DNA of 9,117 bases from an uncultured Pseudomonadales bacterium (GCA_905478725.1 CAJQJT010000210.1:1-9117); one strand, 5' to 3'. Numbered from the stretch's first letter, positions 1 through 7,125 are shown. The notes: a model not told the origin generated them from the sequence alone. Translations and numbers: made by a program.

Positions 1-637
1 CGACCAGCACGGTAAAGCTAAAGACGCTTGCCCCTATATCGGCAATGGCAACTACCTGGTCACTGACCTCGTCGAGCTGCCCCTCAATAAGTTTGTAGGC
101 GCGTTCGACGGCAAAGCTCTCAACGTCGATCACTTTTGGGTTGAAGCCAGCCATCTCTAGTGCTTGGCGGCGATGTTCAACATTTTCTTGGCGGCAGGCG
201 GCCAATAGCACTCGGACTAAATCCGGGTTGTTTTCTACTTCACCCAAGACGTCAAAGTCGAAGGCCACCTCTTCCATTGGATAGGGGATATATTGATCAG
301 CTTCCACTTCGATTTGCATTTCCATCTGCAACTCAGTGAGGCCTGCAGGCAATTCAATCTCTTTGGTGATCACCGAGGAGGAGGACACCGCCGCGACTAT
401 ATCGGTGAGTTTGCTACCAGAACGCCTTACCACTGCAGCAATAGTCTCTGACAGAGCGTCGAGATCGGCGATATTCTTATCGACTATGGTATTTGGCGGC
501 AGGGGAAGAACTCTATAGGCCTCAACCTTGAAGCTGTCTCCAGTCTTGCTCAGCTCAATCAGCTTTACTGCTGACGAGGAGATATCCATTCCCAGCATAG
601 GCTTTGAGGGCTTGGTGAAAAAATCGAAAAATTCCAT
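1..637 (-). CDS. pilM: Type IV pilus assembly protein PilM, N-terminal part (runs off left edge)
   Basis: My own translation of the minus strand from the ATG at 637 gives 212 complete residues with no stop before the window edge. PilM is a cytoplasmic actin/FtsA-like ATPase that binds the N-terminal tail of PilN and links the PilMNOP alignment complex to the pilus motors. Seen here: start MEFFDFF, then the first phosphate-binding strand of the fold, GMDISSSAVKLIEL (residues 16-29), a PilM-typical stretch EAYRVLPLPPNTIVDKNI (about 38-55), the segment EADQYIPYPMEEVAFDFDVL (about 110-130) and the second phosphate motif ADIGAS (D200-G202) close to the edge. Family members are about 350 residues, so roughly the last 40 percent (and presumably pilN, pilO and others) lie to the left. 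It diverges from mrcA, as hofM does from mrcA in E. coli. Family assignment is firm; ATP use and pilus function are inferred from the family. Confidence 0.93.
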   Translation of the reverse strand, partial: MEFFDFFTKPSKPMLGMDISSSAVKLIELSKTGDSFKVEAYRVLPLPPNTIVDKNIADLDALSETIAAVVRRSGSKLTDIVAAVSSSSVITKEIELPAGLTELQMEMQIEVEADQYIPYPMEEVAFDFDVLGEVENNPDLVRVLLAACRQENVEHRRQALEMAGFNPKVIDVESFAVERAYKLIEGQLDEVSDQVVAIADIGASVFSFTVLV

Positions 638-650
638 TTTCTTATATAAG

Positions 651-656
651 TCCTTT
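651..656 (-). promoter_or_regulatory. Ribosome binding site of pilM
   Basis: The minus strand reads AAAGGA here, 13 bases before the ATG at 637. The spacing is longer than the usual 5-10, but no other purine-rich core is closer, and the protein start MEFFDFF fits the PilM family. This supports the start choice moderately. Confidence 0.5.
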
Positions 657-728
657 ATTTAGGCTACTCTATGTCCACAATTCAAAGTGGCGGCTCACGG
701 TAACAACCGATGGTATCCTTGCAAATGA

Positions 729-757
729 TGCACTTCACATTCCCTACACTCTATAAT
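729..757 (+). promoter_or_regulatory. Candidate sigma-70 promoter for mrcA
   Basis: A perfect TATAAT lies at 752-757. With a 17-base spacer the -35 position is TGCACT (729-734), only a 3 of 6 match to TTGACA. Transcription would begin near 764, giving a leader of about 114 bases before the mrcA ATG at 878. A second, weaker arrangement, TTGCGC (821-826) with a 17-base spacer and TAAGTA (844-849), lies nearer the gene. The -10 box is seen directly; its use as a promoter is inferred. Confidence 0.45.
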
Positions 758-772
758 AGACACTGATTTTGC

Positions 773-792
773 TGGTGCCCGAAATTGGTGCC
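773..792 (+). repeat. Direct repeat TGGTGCC x2 in mrcA leader
   Basis: TGGTGCC occurs at 773-779 and again at 786-792, start to start 13 bases, just downstream of the candidate -10 box. The function is unknown; it could be chance or a pair of regulator half-sites. Confidence 0.4.
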
Positions 793-823
793 TTCAATTC
801 AACAAGAGTTATAACAACATTTG

Positions 824-841
824 CGCAATATCTACGCAATA
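824..841 (+). repeat. Direct repeat CGCAATA x2 upstream of mrcA
   Basis: CGCAATA occurs at 824-830 and 835-841, separated by TCTA, so the copies repeat every 11 bases, about one helical turn. This places two identical sites on the same DNA face 37-54 bases before the mrcA start and overlapping the weaker promoter arrangement at 821-849. A protein-binding site is possible but unproven. Confidence 0.4.
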
Positions 842-877
842 CTTAAGTAACAATGACCCCAGGGCTAAGCGATAGTT

Positions 878-3427
878 ATGCGAAGACTCATTAAACCCCT
901 AGCTCTGCTAGCTCTCCTTGGAACAGGCGGGTTCCTTGTTATTGCCTCTTGCCTGTACCTCTACCTTAGCCCAAAACTCCCATCAGTCGAGGAACTAAAG
1001 GAGATCGAGTTACAAATTCCACTGCGAATCTATTCACAAGATTTGAAAGTTATTGCGGAGTTCGGCGAAAAGAAGCGTTCGCCGGTATCATTCGACGAAA
1101 TACCACAGCCAATGATCGATGCCTTCCTCGCCGCCGAGGATGACGGTTTCTTTGAGCACAGCGGAATCGCTGTAACTGGCCTACTGAGGGCTGCAGTTGA
1201 ACTGATTACTACAGGCCGAATACGCAGTGGTGGCAGTACTATTACCATGCAGGTGGCGCGCAACTTCTTTCTCAGCAATCGCCAGGAATTTACACGCAAG
1301 TTTAACGAAATACTGCTCGCCTTTAAAATTGAGGAGGGTCTCACCAAGCAGGAAATCCTCTCGCTCTACACCAACAAAATTTACTTCGGCAACAGAGCCT
1401 ATGGCATTGGTGCCGCAGCCAATGTCTATTACGGTAAAAAACTCAACCAGCTGACCTTGGCGCAAAGCGCGATGATTGCAGGCCTGCCCAAAGCGCCCTC
1501 ATCCTACAATCCGATTGCGAATCCAGAACGCGCGCTAATCCGCCGCAACTGGATACTTAAGCGCATGCTATCTCTGGACAATATTACCGAGGAACAATAC
1601 CAAATTGCGCTAGCAGAACCGGATCAAGCCTCTTACCACGGCTCCATCTCGGAGCTCAGTGCCGCTTACATTGCCGAAATGGTTCGCCAAGAGGTTGTGG
1701 CCAAATTTGGCCTCAAGGCCTATACCGAAGGCTACTCCGCGATCACCACCATTGATTCGTCCATGCAAAAACAGGGCTTCGATGCTCTGCAGGTTGGAAT
1801 TTTGGCCTATGACCAGCGGCACGGTTATCGCGGTCCGGAAGAGACTGCTGTCCCTGAAGACGAGTGGTCTAAGCTGCTCGGTAAAACGGCAACCTTTGGC
1901 GCACTGGAGCCGGCCATTGTCAGTGATGTGGTCGATGATCGTCTCTGGGTACTCAATCGCAACGGTGACCTCGAAGAGTTAAATTGGCTCGATGGCCTTA
2001 AAGATCTGCGCCTCTACAAAACCGTCAATGCCCGCAGTGCGCCGATTACCAGCGCTTTAGATCTATTTAGCCGCGGTGATTTGATTCGAATAGGTCGCCG
2101 CGCTGACGGCTCTCCGACTCTGGCGCAAATGCCCGAAGTACAGGCTGCACTAGTGGCGCTAAATCCTCAGGACGGCGCTATTCGCACTCTCGTGGGTGGC
2201 TTTGACTTCCGTCACAGCCGCTTTAACCGTGTCACCCAGGCTCTGCGCCAGCCAGGCTCAAACTTCAAACCCTTTATTTATGCCGCTGCCCTTAACAGCG
2301 GTTTTACACCGGCTTCAATTATTAACGATGCGCCGGTCGTATTTAACGACAAAAATTTAGAAGACATGTGGCGTCCGGAAAATGATGGCGGCAAATTCTA
2401 CGGCCCGACCCGTCTCCGCGAAGCACTCTACCGCTCGCGCAATATGGTGTCGATCAGGTTGCTTCGACGCATGGGCATTGACCGCACTCTAGAGGGACTA
2501 CAGGCCTTTGGCTTTGATACCGGCGATATGCCTATAGATCTGTCCCTAGCTCTGGGAAGCCACGCCTTAACGCCACTCAAGGTAGCTAGCGCCTACAACA
2601 TTCTCGCCAATGGCGGTTACAGTGTCGCACCCTATGTGCTCGACACAGTCATCGACCGCGACGGCAACATTATCTATCAAGCAACACCAAAGACCCTTTG
2701 CAACAGCTGTGAAACGGAACGGGATGATCGCGAAAGCACCACTATAAACCCTATAGCAATGGCCGCAAATGAATCTGAGACTGATGAAAAAGCCTACTCT
2801 GCTGCAGTGAATCAAGTAGACCTGCAACTGGAAGAACTGCTCAACAGCCTAGCCGATGAATCAATCGCCGAGGAAGAGCGCAAGAGTTTGGAGGTGATTA
2901 AGCGCGCACTCCAGCAGCGTCCAACAGACGATGCCAAGCCTAGAGCCGATAGAGTGGTCACCAAACAAACCGCTTTTCTGATCGACTCAATGTTAAAAGA
3001 TGTTATTTTAAGAGGCACAGGAGTTAAAGCAAAGGTCCTCAAGCGCACCGATTTGGCAGGCAAGACCGGAACCACCAATGGGCCGAGAGATGCCTGGTTT
3101 TCTGGTTACTCACCCCACCTGACGGTGACCACCTGGGTGGGCTTCGACAACAACGCTAAAATCGGCCGCAATGAATATGGTGGATCAGCCGCGCTACCCA
3201 TCTGGATCGACTTTGTCCGCCAGGCCCTTGACGGCAAGCCCAATATAGAACGGCCGCAGCCAGATGGAATCGTTATGGTAAAAATAAACGCCAAAACCGG
3301 TATGCGTGTTCCGCCAAACCAAAGTGGTATTTTTGAATTTTTTAGAACAGAAAATGTCCCTGAATTGATCGGCGGTGAAACCGTTCCCGGCGGCTCTGCG
3401 AACAGCCTACCCGATGATCTGTTCTAG
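878..3427 (+). CDS. mrcA: Penicillin-binding protein 1A (bifunctional transglycosylase/transpeptidase)
   Basis: Class A PBP of 849 residues, against about 850 for E. coli PBP1a (also called ponA in other species). It polymerises lipid II into glycan strands and cross-links them on the periplasmic face of the inner membrane. Seen: a short basic N-terminus and one membrane anchor (about 5-31); GT51 glycosyltransferase domain with EDDGFFEHSG (catalytic Glu87), GGSTITMQ (118-125) and KIYFG (167-171); a PBP1a-type linker/OB-like region (about 310-420, opening with YDQRHGYRGP); transpeptidase with SxxK (SNFK, Ser461 nucleophile, Lys464), SxN (SRN, 520-522) and KTGT (729-732). An acidic, helical-looking insert of about 85 residues lies between the SxN and KTG motifs and carries a C-x2-C pair (Cys608, Cys611). 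The shine-Dalgarno is weak (AGGG at 861-864), but the ATG at 878 gives the expected short anchor start. It diverges from pilM; yrfG follows after 36 bases. Confidence 0.97.
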   Translation: MRRLIKPLALLALLGTGGFLVIASCLYLYLSPKLPSVEELKEIELQIPLRIYSQDLKVIAEFGEKKRSPVSFDEIPQPMIDAFLAAEDDGFFEHSGIAVTGLLRAAVELITTGRIRSGGSTITMQVARNFFLSNRQEFTRKFNEILLAFKIEEGLTKQEILSLYTNKIYFGNRAYGIGAAANVYYGKKLNQLTLAQSAMIAGLPKAPSSYNPIANPERALIRRNWILKRMLSLDNITEEQYQIALAEPDQASYHGSISELSAAYIAEMVRQEVVAKFGLKAYTEGYSAITTIDSSMQKQGFDALQVGILAYDQRHGYRGPEETAVPEDEWSKLLGKTATFGALEPAIVSDVVDDRLWVLNRNGDLEELNWLDGLKDLRLYKTVNARSAPITSALDLFSRGDLIRIGRRADGSPTLAQMPEVQAALVALNPQDGAIRTLVGGFDFRHSRFNRVTQALRQPGSNFKPFIYAAALNSGFTPASIINDAPVVFNDKNLEDMWRPENDGGKFYGPTRLREALYRSRNMVSIRLLRRMGIDRTLEGLQAFGFDTGDMPIDLSLALGSHALTPLKVASAYNILANGGYSVAPYVLDTVIDRDGNIIYQATPKTLCNSCETERDDRESTTINPIAMAANESETDEKAYSAAVNQVDLQLEELLNSLADESIAEEERKSLEVIKRALQQRPTDDAKPRADRVVTKQTAFLIDSMLKDVILRGTGVKAKVLKRTDLAGKTGTTNGPRDAWFSGYSPHLTVTTWVGFDNNAKIGRNEYGGSAALPIWIDFVRQALDGKPNIERPQPDGIVMVKINAKTGMRVPPNQSGIFEFFRTENVPELIGGETVPGGSANSLPDDLF

Positions 3428-3463
3428 CCCAAACAACCCCATGCAATCGCTGGATTAATAATA

Positions 3464-4132
3464 ATGACGCTAAATTGGCGCGACATCGACACGGTTCTTT
3501 TGGATATGGACGGCACACTGTTAGACCTGCACTTCGACACTTTTTTTTGGATGCAGCACCTGCCAAAACGCTATGCCGAGCAGCACAATATGTCTCTAGA
3601 ACAGGTTGCAGAGAAACTCGCCCGACGCATGAGTGACTTTCAGGGAACGCTAAACTGGTATTGCACTGATTTTTGGTCTGCGGAATTTGATCTAGACATT
3701 CTCGCCCTGAAGCAGGAAATTGATCACCTAATCGGCTATCGCCCCCATGCCCGCTCATTTCTCGAAACCCTGGGAACCCATAATAAACAGCGTGTGTTGG
3801 TGACCAATGCCCATCGCGACAGTGTCGACCTTAAATTTGCCCTAACCGGCATTGATGCACACCTGGATTCAGTTATTTCTTCCCATGACTATGGCCAGCC
3901 AAAAGAAGACCAGCGCTTCTGGCAGCAGCTGCAGGAAAATATTAATTTTGACCCTAAACGCACATTGTTTATCGACGACTCAGAACCAGTACTGCGCTCC
4001 GCCGAGAAGTTTGGCATTGCACACCTGCTATCTATAGAAGAACCAGACAGCCAGACCGCTCGGCGTCAACCGTCCAGTTTCCCAATGCTAGATTCATTTG
4101 CTCACCTTATGACCAGCGACGGATTGGCTTAA
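3464..4132 (+). CDS. yrfG: GMP/IMP nucleotidase, HAD superfamily (YrfG)
   Basis: The 222-residue protein closely resembles E. coli YrfG, a HAD-family 5'-nucleotidase reported to act on GMP and IMP. All four HAD motifs are visible: motif I LLDMDGTLLDL (nucleophile Asp14, Asp16), motif II VTNA (Thr114), motif III QPKEDQ (Lys147) and motif IV FIDDSE (Asp171, Asp172). The sequence LNWYCTDFW (about 63-71) is a family signature. The cap is the insertion between motifs I and II. It lies 36 bases after mrcA and 3 bases before hslR, the same neighbours as in E. coli apart from missing nudE and igaA, so co-transcription is likely. The ribosome site before ATG 3464 is poor. An eight-T run (3541-3548) falls in the conserved Phe-Phe-Trp codons. 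Substrate is inferred from the homologue. Confidence 0.93.
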   Translation: MTLNWRDIDTVLLDMDGTLLDLHFDTFFWMQHLPKRYAEQHNMSLEQVAEKLARRMSDFQGTLNWYCTDFWSAEFDLDILALKQEIDHLIGYRPHARSFLETLGTHNKQRVLVTNAHRDSVDLKFALTGIDAHLDSVISSHDYGQPKEDQRFWQQLQENINFDPKRTLFIDDSEPVLRSAEKFGIAHLLSIEEPDSQTARRQPSSFPMLDSFAHLMTSDGLA

Positions 4133-4135
4133 ACC

Positions 4136-4510
4136 GTGGACAAGGTACGTATCGACAAGTGGCTCTGGGCTGCACGGTTTTTCAAAACACGCTCCCTGGC
4201 CAAATCCGCCATCGAAGGCGGCAAAGTTCATATAGATGGCAATAAATCAAAAGCCAGCCGACAGCTAGAACTGGGGACTGTCTTGACCATTCGCCAAGGC
4301 TTCGACAGTAAAACCGTCGAAGTTATAGGATTGTCAGAGCAACGCCGTGGGGCACCAGAAGCACTCTTACTTTATGCTGAGACTGCCGAGAGCATCGCCC
4401 TGCGTGAAAAAGATAGCGCTCTGCGCAAAGCCGTTAATGGCTCTTCGATCAGCGACGGCAAACCGAACAAAAAACAGCGCCGCCAAATTCATCGGTTTTT
4501 AAGTAATTAA
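4136..4510 (+). CDS. hslR: Heat-shock protein 15, S4-domain RNA-binding (HslR)
   Basis: 124 residues (E. coli Hsp15 is 133). Hsp15 binds free 50S subunits carrying nascent-chain peptidyl-tRNA and helps recycle stalled ribosomes. The N-terminal S4 domain (about 3-60) is clear: RIDKWLWAARFFKTRS followed by EGGKVHIDG. The middle EQRRGAPEALLLYAETAES (about 68-86) matches the family closely, and the tail is basic (NKKQRRQIHRF). The start is GTG at 4136; no in-frame ATG is near and the S4 domain begins at once, so GTG is chosen. The yrfG stop TAA (4130-4132) is followed by one codon, ACC, and then this GTG, in the same reading frame. There is no strong Shine-Dalgarno, so translation probably depends on ribosomes finishing yrfG. 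hslO follows after 50 bases. Confidence 0.94.
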   Translation: MDKVRIDKWLWAARFFKTRSLAKSAIEGGKVHIDGNKSKASRQLELGTVLTIRQGFDSKTVEVIGLSEQRRGAPEALLLYAETAESIALREKDSALRKAVNGSSISDGKPNKKQRRQIHRFLSN

Positions 4511-4519
4511 GCCACGAGT

Positions 4520-4561
4520 TTGTACTAAATAAAGTAGGCCCACTGGAAAATATCAGTACAA
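4520..4561 (+). repeat. Inverted repeat spanning the hslO start
   Basis: TTGTACT (4520-4526) and AGTACAA (4555-4561) are perfect 7-base inverted arms separated by 28 bases; the last base of the right arm is the A of the ATG at 4561. As RNA it could fold into a hairpin sequestering the start region, or as DNA it could be an operator. The arms are AT-rich with a GTAC core, so the RNA stem would be weak. The pairing is seen; the role is inferred. Confidence 0.4.
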
Positions 4562-5445
4562 TGCGGCCCATGAATAATAAAGACAACGACACACTGCAGC
4601 GCTTCATTTTCGAGAGCACGGATATCCGTGGTGAAATCACCACTCTGTCCGCAAGTTATCTGGATCTTTTGGCGTTGCAAAAATACCCTCCTCAGGTGGC
4701 GCTACTGTTTGGCGAATTTCTCGCCGCAGCCAGCCTTCTGAGCTCGAGCCTCAAACACAGTGGCATGATTACAGTACAGGCCAATGGCAGTGGGCCCATA
4801 ACAACCATCATGGCTGAGTGTTCTCAAGACAATAAGTTGCGCGGCATAGTGCGCGGCAATTTTGACGACCTAGGCAAACTCAGCACATTGCAAGAACTGC
4901 TGGGCAAGGCAACTCTGGCCATTACCCTAGAACCCGAGGGCAGAGAGCGCTATCAGGGTGTGGTACCTCTGGATGAAGATAATCTCAGCAAGTGTCTGGA
5001 ATTTTATTTTTACCAATCAGAGCAGCTGCCAACCAAAATCAGGCTAGCCTCAAACTCAGAAATTGCCACAGGATTGTTCATCCAGCAACTGCCCTCCACC
5101 GGTGATCGAGAGGAAAGCTTAGAAGACTGGCAGCGCGTTTCAACTCTGTTTGAAACCCTCTCTAGCGACGAACAGCTGCAGCTCTCTCATAATGACCAGT
5201 TATATCGGTTATTCCATGAGCAGGAACTACGCCTATTTGATGCCAAATTAATGGCGTTTTCCTGCAGCTGTTCAAGACAGCGAACAGAGAATGCGTTGCT
5301 CTCCCTGGGCCGCACAGAAGTTATGGAACTGTCGGAAGAGCAGGGCCTGATTATGATCCACTGCCAATTCTGTGCGCAGGAATACCGCTTTACCGCGACT
5401 GATGTCACTCAACTATTTGATCCTCCACAACCTCTGCTACACTAG
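4561..5445 (+). CDS. hslO: Redox-regulated holdase chaperone Hsp33
   Basis: 294 residues, the usual Hsp33 length. Hsp33 is a cytoplasmic ATP-independent holdase: zinc bound by four cysteines keeps it inactive, and oxidation releases zinc, unfolds the C-terminal switch and exposes client-binding surface. All four cysteines are present in the expected order: CSC (Cys235, Cys237) and CQFC (Cys268, Cys271). The N-terminal domain shows DIRGEITTL (21-29), ITVQANGSGPI (70-80) and GERYQGVV-like EGRERYQGVVPL (126-137). There are two possible starts, ATG at 4561 and at 4570 (MNNKDND); the second matches the E. coli N-terminus length slightly better, and neither has a good ribosome site (only TGGA at 4544-4547). 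It follows hslR, its partner in E. coli as well. A 7-base inverted repeat overlaps the first start. Confidence 0.96.
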   Translation: MRPMNNKDNDTLQRFIFESTDIRGEITTLSASYLDLLALQKYPPQVALLFGEFLAAASLLSSSLKHSGMITVQANGSGPITTIMAECSQDNKLRGIVRGNFDDLGKLSTLQELLGKATLAITLEPEGRERYQGVVPLDEDNLSKCLEFYFYQSEQLPTKIRLASNSEIATGLFIQQLPSTGDREESLEDWQRVSTLFETLSSDEQLQLSHNDQLYRLFHEQELRLFDAKLMAFSCSCSRQRTENALLSLGRTEVMELSEEQGLIMIHCQFCAQEYRFTATDVTQLFDPPQPLLH

Positions 5446-5498
5446 CTTTTATCAGCCAATACTATTCATTAATCGCACTTAAATTCACTGCGCTTTTC

Positions 5499-5507
5499 TG
5501 GCATAAT
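5499..5507 (+). promoter_or_regulatory. Candidate extended -10 promoter for pckA
   Basis: TGGCATAAT at 5499-5507 matches the extended -10 pattern TGn followed by a 5 of 6 -10 hexamer (CATAAT). The -35 position at a 17-base spacer is TTAAAT (5479-5484), weak, as is common with extended -10 promoters. It lies in the 127-base gap between hslO and pckA and would give a leader of about 60 bases. It suggests that pckA is transcribed apart from hslO. Confidence 0.45.
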
Positions 5508-5561
5508 TGTCGGCTAACTTTAGACCGTAAGAACACCCTAAAATCGTTCACCCTTTGGAAG

Positions 5562-5567
5562 AGAGGA
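5562..5567 (+). promoter_or_regulatory. Ribosome binding site deciding the pckA start
   Basis: AGAGGA at 5562-5567 stands five bases before the ATG at 5573, inside the purine run GAGAGGAAGAGA. An in-frame TTG at 5555 would add six residues but would put this strong site inside the gene and has no site of its own. The ATG is therefore the start. Confidence 0.8.
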
Positions 5568-5572
5568 AGAGA

Positions 5573-7120
5573 ATGACCGACGCTGCTGTATACAGAGACC
5601 CTGGCTCCCCTGAGCTTGTTGAAATGGCCATTAAACGCGGGGAGGGACATCTTGCCGATACTGGTGCATTTGTCGCCACCACCGGCCACCGCAGCGGGAG
5701 ATCCCCCGCAGATAGATTTATCGTCGATGAGCCCAGCTCCACCGACGCCATAGACTGGGGTTCAGTCAACCGCCCCTTTGATGCTGCTCGCTTTGACGCG
5801 CTCTGGGAGCGTGTTTCTGAATATAGCGCCGGCCGCGAGCGTTTCGTTTCTGAACTGCATGTTGGCCAGGACTCGGAACACTATATACCGGTGCAAGTCA
5901 CTACCGAAACCGCTTGGCACAGTCTGTTTGCGCGCAATATGTTTATTCGCACCGACAAATATAATCCCGCAAACAAAGCGCCGTGGAAAATTCTCCATGC
6001 TGCCAACTTTGTCTGCGACCCCGAGCGAGATGGAACTAACAGTGATGGCGTGGTGCTGATCAACTTCGCCCAGCGCAAAGTATTGTTAGCCGGTATGCGC
6101 TATGCAGGTGAAATGAAAAAAGCCATGTTCTCAGTACAGAATTTTCTGCTCCCTGAGAAGCAAGTTATGTCTATGCACTGCGCAGCCAATGTCGGTGAAG
6201 ACGGCGATACAGCACTCTTTTTCGGCCTATCAGGCACAGGTAAAACCACCCTCTCAGCAGATCCAGATCGCTACCTGATCGGCGACGACGAGCACGGCTG
6301 GGGCAAAGGCACAGTATTTAATATCGAAGGCGGTTGTTACGCCAAGACGATTGACCTGAGCCAGAAAAACGAACCTGTTATCTGGGACGCGATTCGCTTT
6401 GGATCAATTATTGAAAATGTGGTGATTTCAGATGGCCAGCGAACCGCTGACTATTCAGATACCACATTGACTGAAAATGGTCGTTGCAGCTATCCCCTTG
6501 AGCACGTAGAAAAACGCTGCGTTGAAAACCAATCCGGTGAACCGAAGAATATTATCTTCCTCACCTGTGACGTGACCGGCGTATTGCCTCCAGTATCAAT
6601 GCTCAGTAAAGAAGCTGCGGCCTATCACTTCTTAAGTGGCTACACCGCGCGTGTGGGTTCAACTGAGTTAGGCGCAGAAGCGGGCATTCATCCGACCTTC
6701 TCAACCTGCTTTGGATCGCCGTTTATGCCTCGTCCAGCCAGCGTTTACGCCGAGCTGTTGATGAAGCGTATTGAAGATTTTGGCTCTAAGGTCTACCTGG
6801 TCAACACTGGCTGGACTGGCGGATCTGGTGGTGCTGGCGGTGTCGGTAGTCGATTCCCTATCCCGGTTACCCGTGCGGTAGTCACAGCGATTACCAATGG
6901 TTCTCTTGAAAACTGTGAGTCAGAGCATCTGGGTCTGCTAAACCTCAATATTCCAATGAAAATTGACGGCGTTGATAGCAAGTACCTCAACCCGCGCAAT
7001 GCTTGGGATGACAAGGCTGCCTATGACAAGCAGGCTGGGATCTTGGCTAAGCTGTTCGTGGAGAATATCGTAAGCTTTGCCCCCTCTCAGGATATTATTG
7101 ATGCAGGACCGCAGCTGTAG
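5573..7120 (+). CDS. pckA: Phosphoenolpyruvate carboxykinase (ATP)
   Basis: 515 residues. It converts oxaloacetate and ATP to phosphoenolpyruvate, CO2 and ADP, the entry step of gluconeogenesis, in the cytoplasm. Seen: the substrate-binding segment [13 protein letters not shown] (about 37-49); GEMKKAMF (179-186) and MHCAANVGE (201-209), where Lys and His bind the catalytic metal in the family; the P-loop [11 protein letters not shown] (218-228); the kinase-2 motif LIGDDEHGW (235-243); and, near the C-terminus, LVNTGWTGG and the adenine-site Arg427/Thr433 pair. The Pseudomonas-type N-terminus ([15 protein letters not shown]) suggests that lineage rather than enterics. Two oddities: Met343 lies where E. 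coli has the active-site Arg333 (after GVLPPVS), and a glycine-rich run ([10 protein letters not shown]) seems about three residues longer than in relatives I recall. The gene has its own promoter candidate, a strong ribosome site and a strong terminator. Confidence 0.96.
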   Translation: MTDAAVYRDPGSPELVEMAIKRGEGHLADTGAFVATTGHRSGRSPADRFIVDEPSSTDAIDWGSVNRPFDAARFDALWERVSEYSAGRERFVSELHVGQDSEHYIPVQVTTETAWHSLFARNMFIRTDKYNPANKAPWKILHAANFVCDPERDGTNSDGVVLINFAQRKVLLAGMRYAGEMKKAMFSVQNFLLPEKQVMSMHCAANVGEDGDTALFFGLSGTGKTTLSADPDRYLIGDDEHGWGKGTVFNIEGGCYAKTIDLSQKNEPVIWDAIRFGSIIENVVISDGQRTADYSDTTLTENGRCSYPLEHVEKRCVENQSGEPKNIIFLTCDVTGVLPPVSMLSKEAAAYHFLSGYTARVGSTELGAEAGIHPTFSTCFGSPFMPRPASVYAELLMKRIEDFGSKVYLVNTGWTGGSGGAGGVGSRFPIPVTRAVVTAITNGSLENCESEHLGLLNLNIPMKIDGVDSKYLNPRNAWDDKAAYDKQAGILAKLFVENIVSFAPSQDIIDAGPQL

Positions 7121-7125
7121 CTACA

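Noticed and set aside
336..518. A 60-codon open frame on the plus strand
   Set aside because: It lies antisense within pilM, has low-complexity composition and no ribosome site; it is a shadow of the minus-strand gene.
656..685. A minus-strand promoter TTGAAT (680-685) with TAAATA (656-661) for pilM
   Set aside because: Transcription would begin about 649, inside or after the AAAGGA ribosome site, so the transcript would lack it. The true pilM promoter is not evident to me.
1030..1465. Overlapping open frames on the minus strand within mrcA (105 and 94 codons)
   Set aside because: They are antisense to the glycosyltransferase domain, whose catalytic motifs are intact; nothing in their sequences suggests a protein family.
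3342..3758. A 138-codon open frame on the minus strand across the mrcA-yrfG junction
   Set aside because: It overlaps the end of mrcA and much of yrfG, both clearly coding on the other strand, and its protein has no recognisable family features.
4511..4560. A sigma-32 heat-shock promoter before hslO
   Set aside because: I looked for a CTTGAA-like -35 with a CCCCATNT-like -10; only GCCCAC at 4538-4543 is faintly similar and no -35 partner fits.
5555..5572. TTG at 5555 as the start of pckA
   Set aside because: It would put the strong purine-rich ribosome site inside the gene and adds only six highly charged residues; the ATG at 5573 has ideal spacing.
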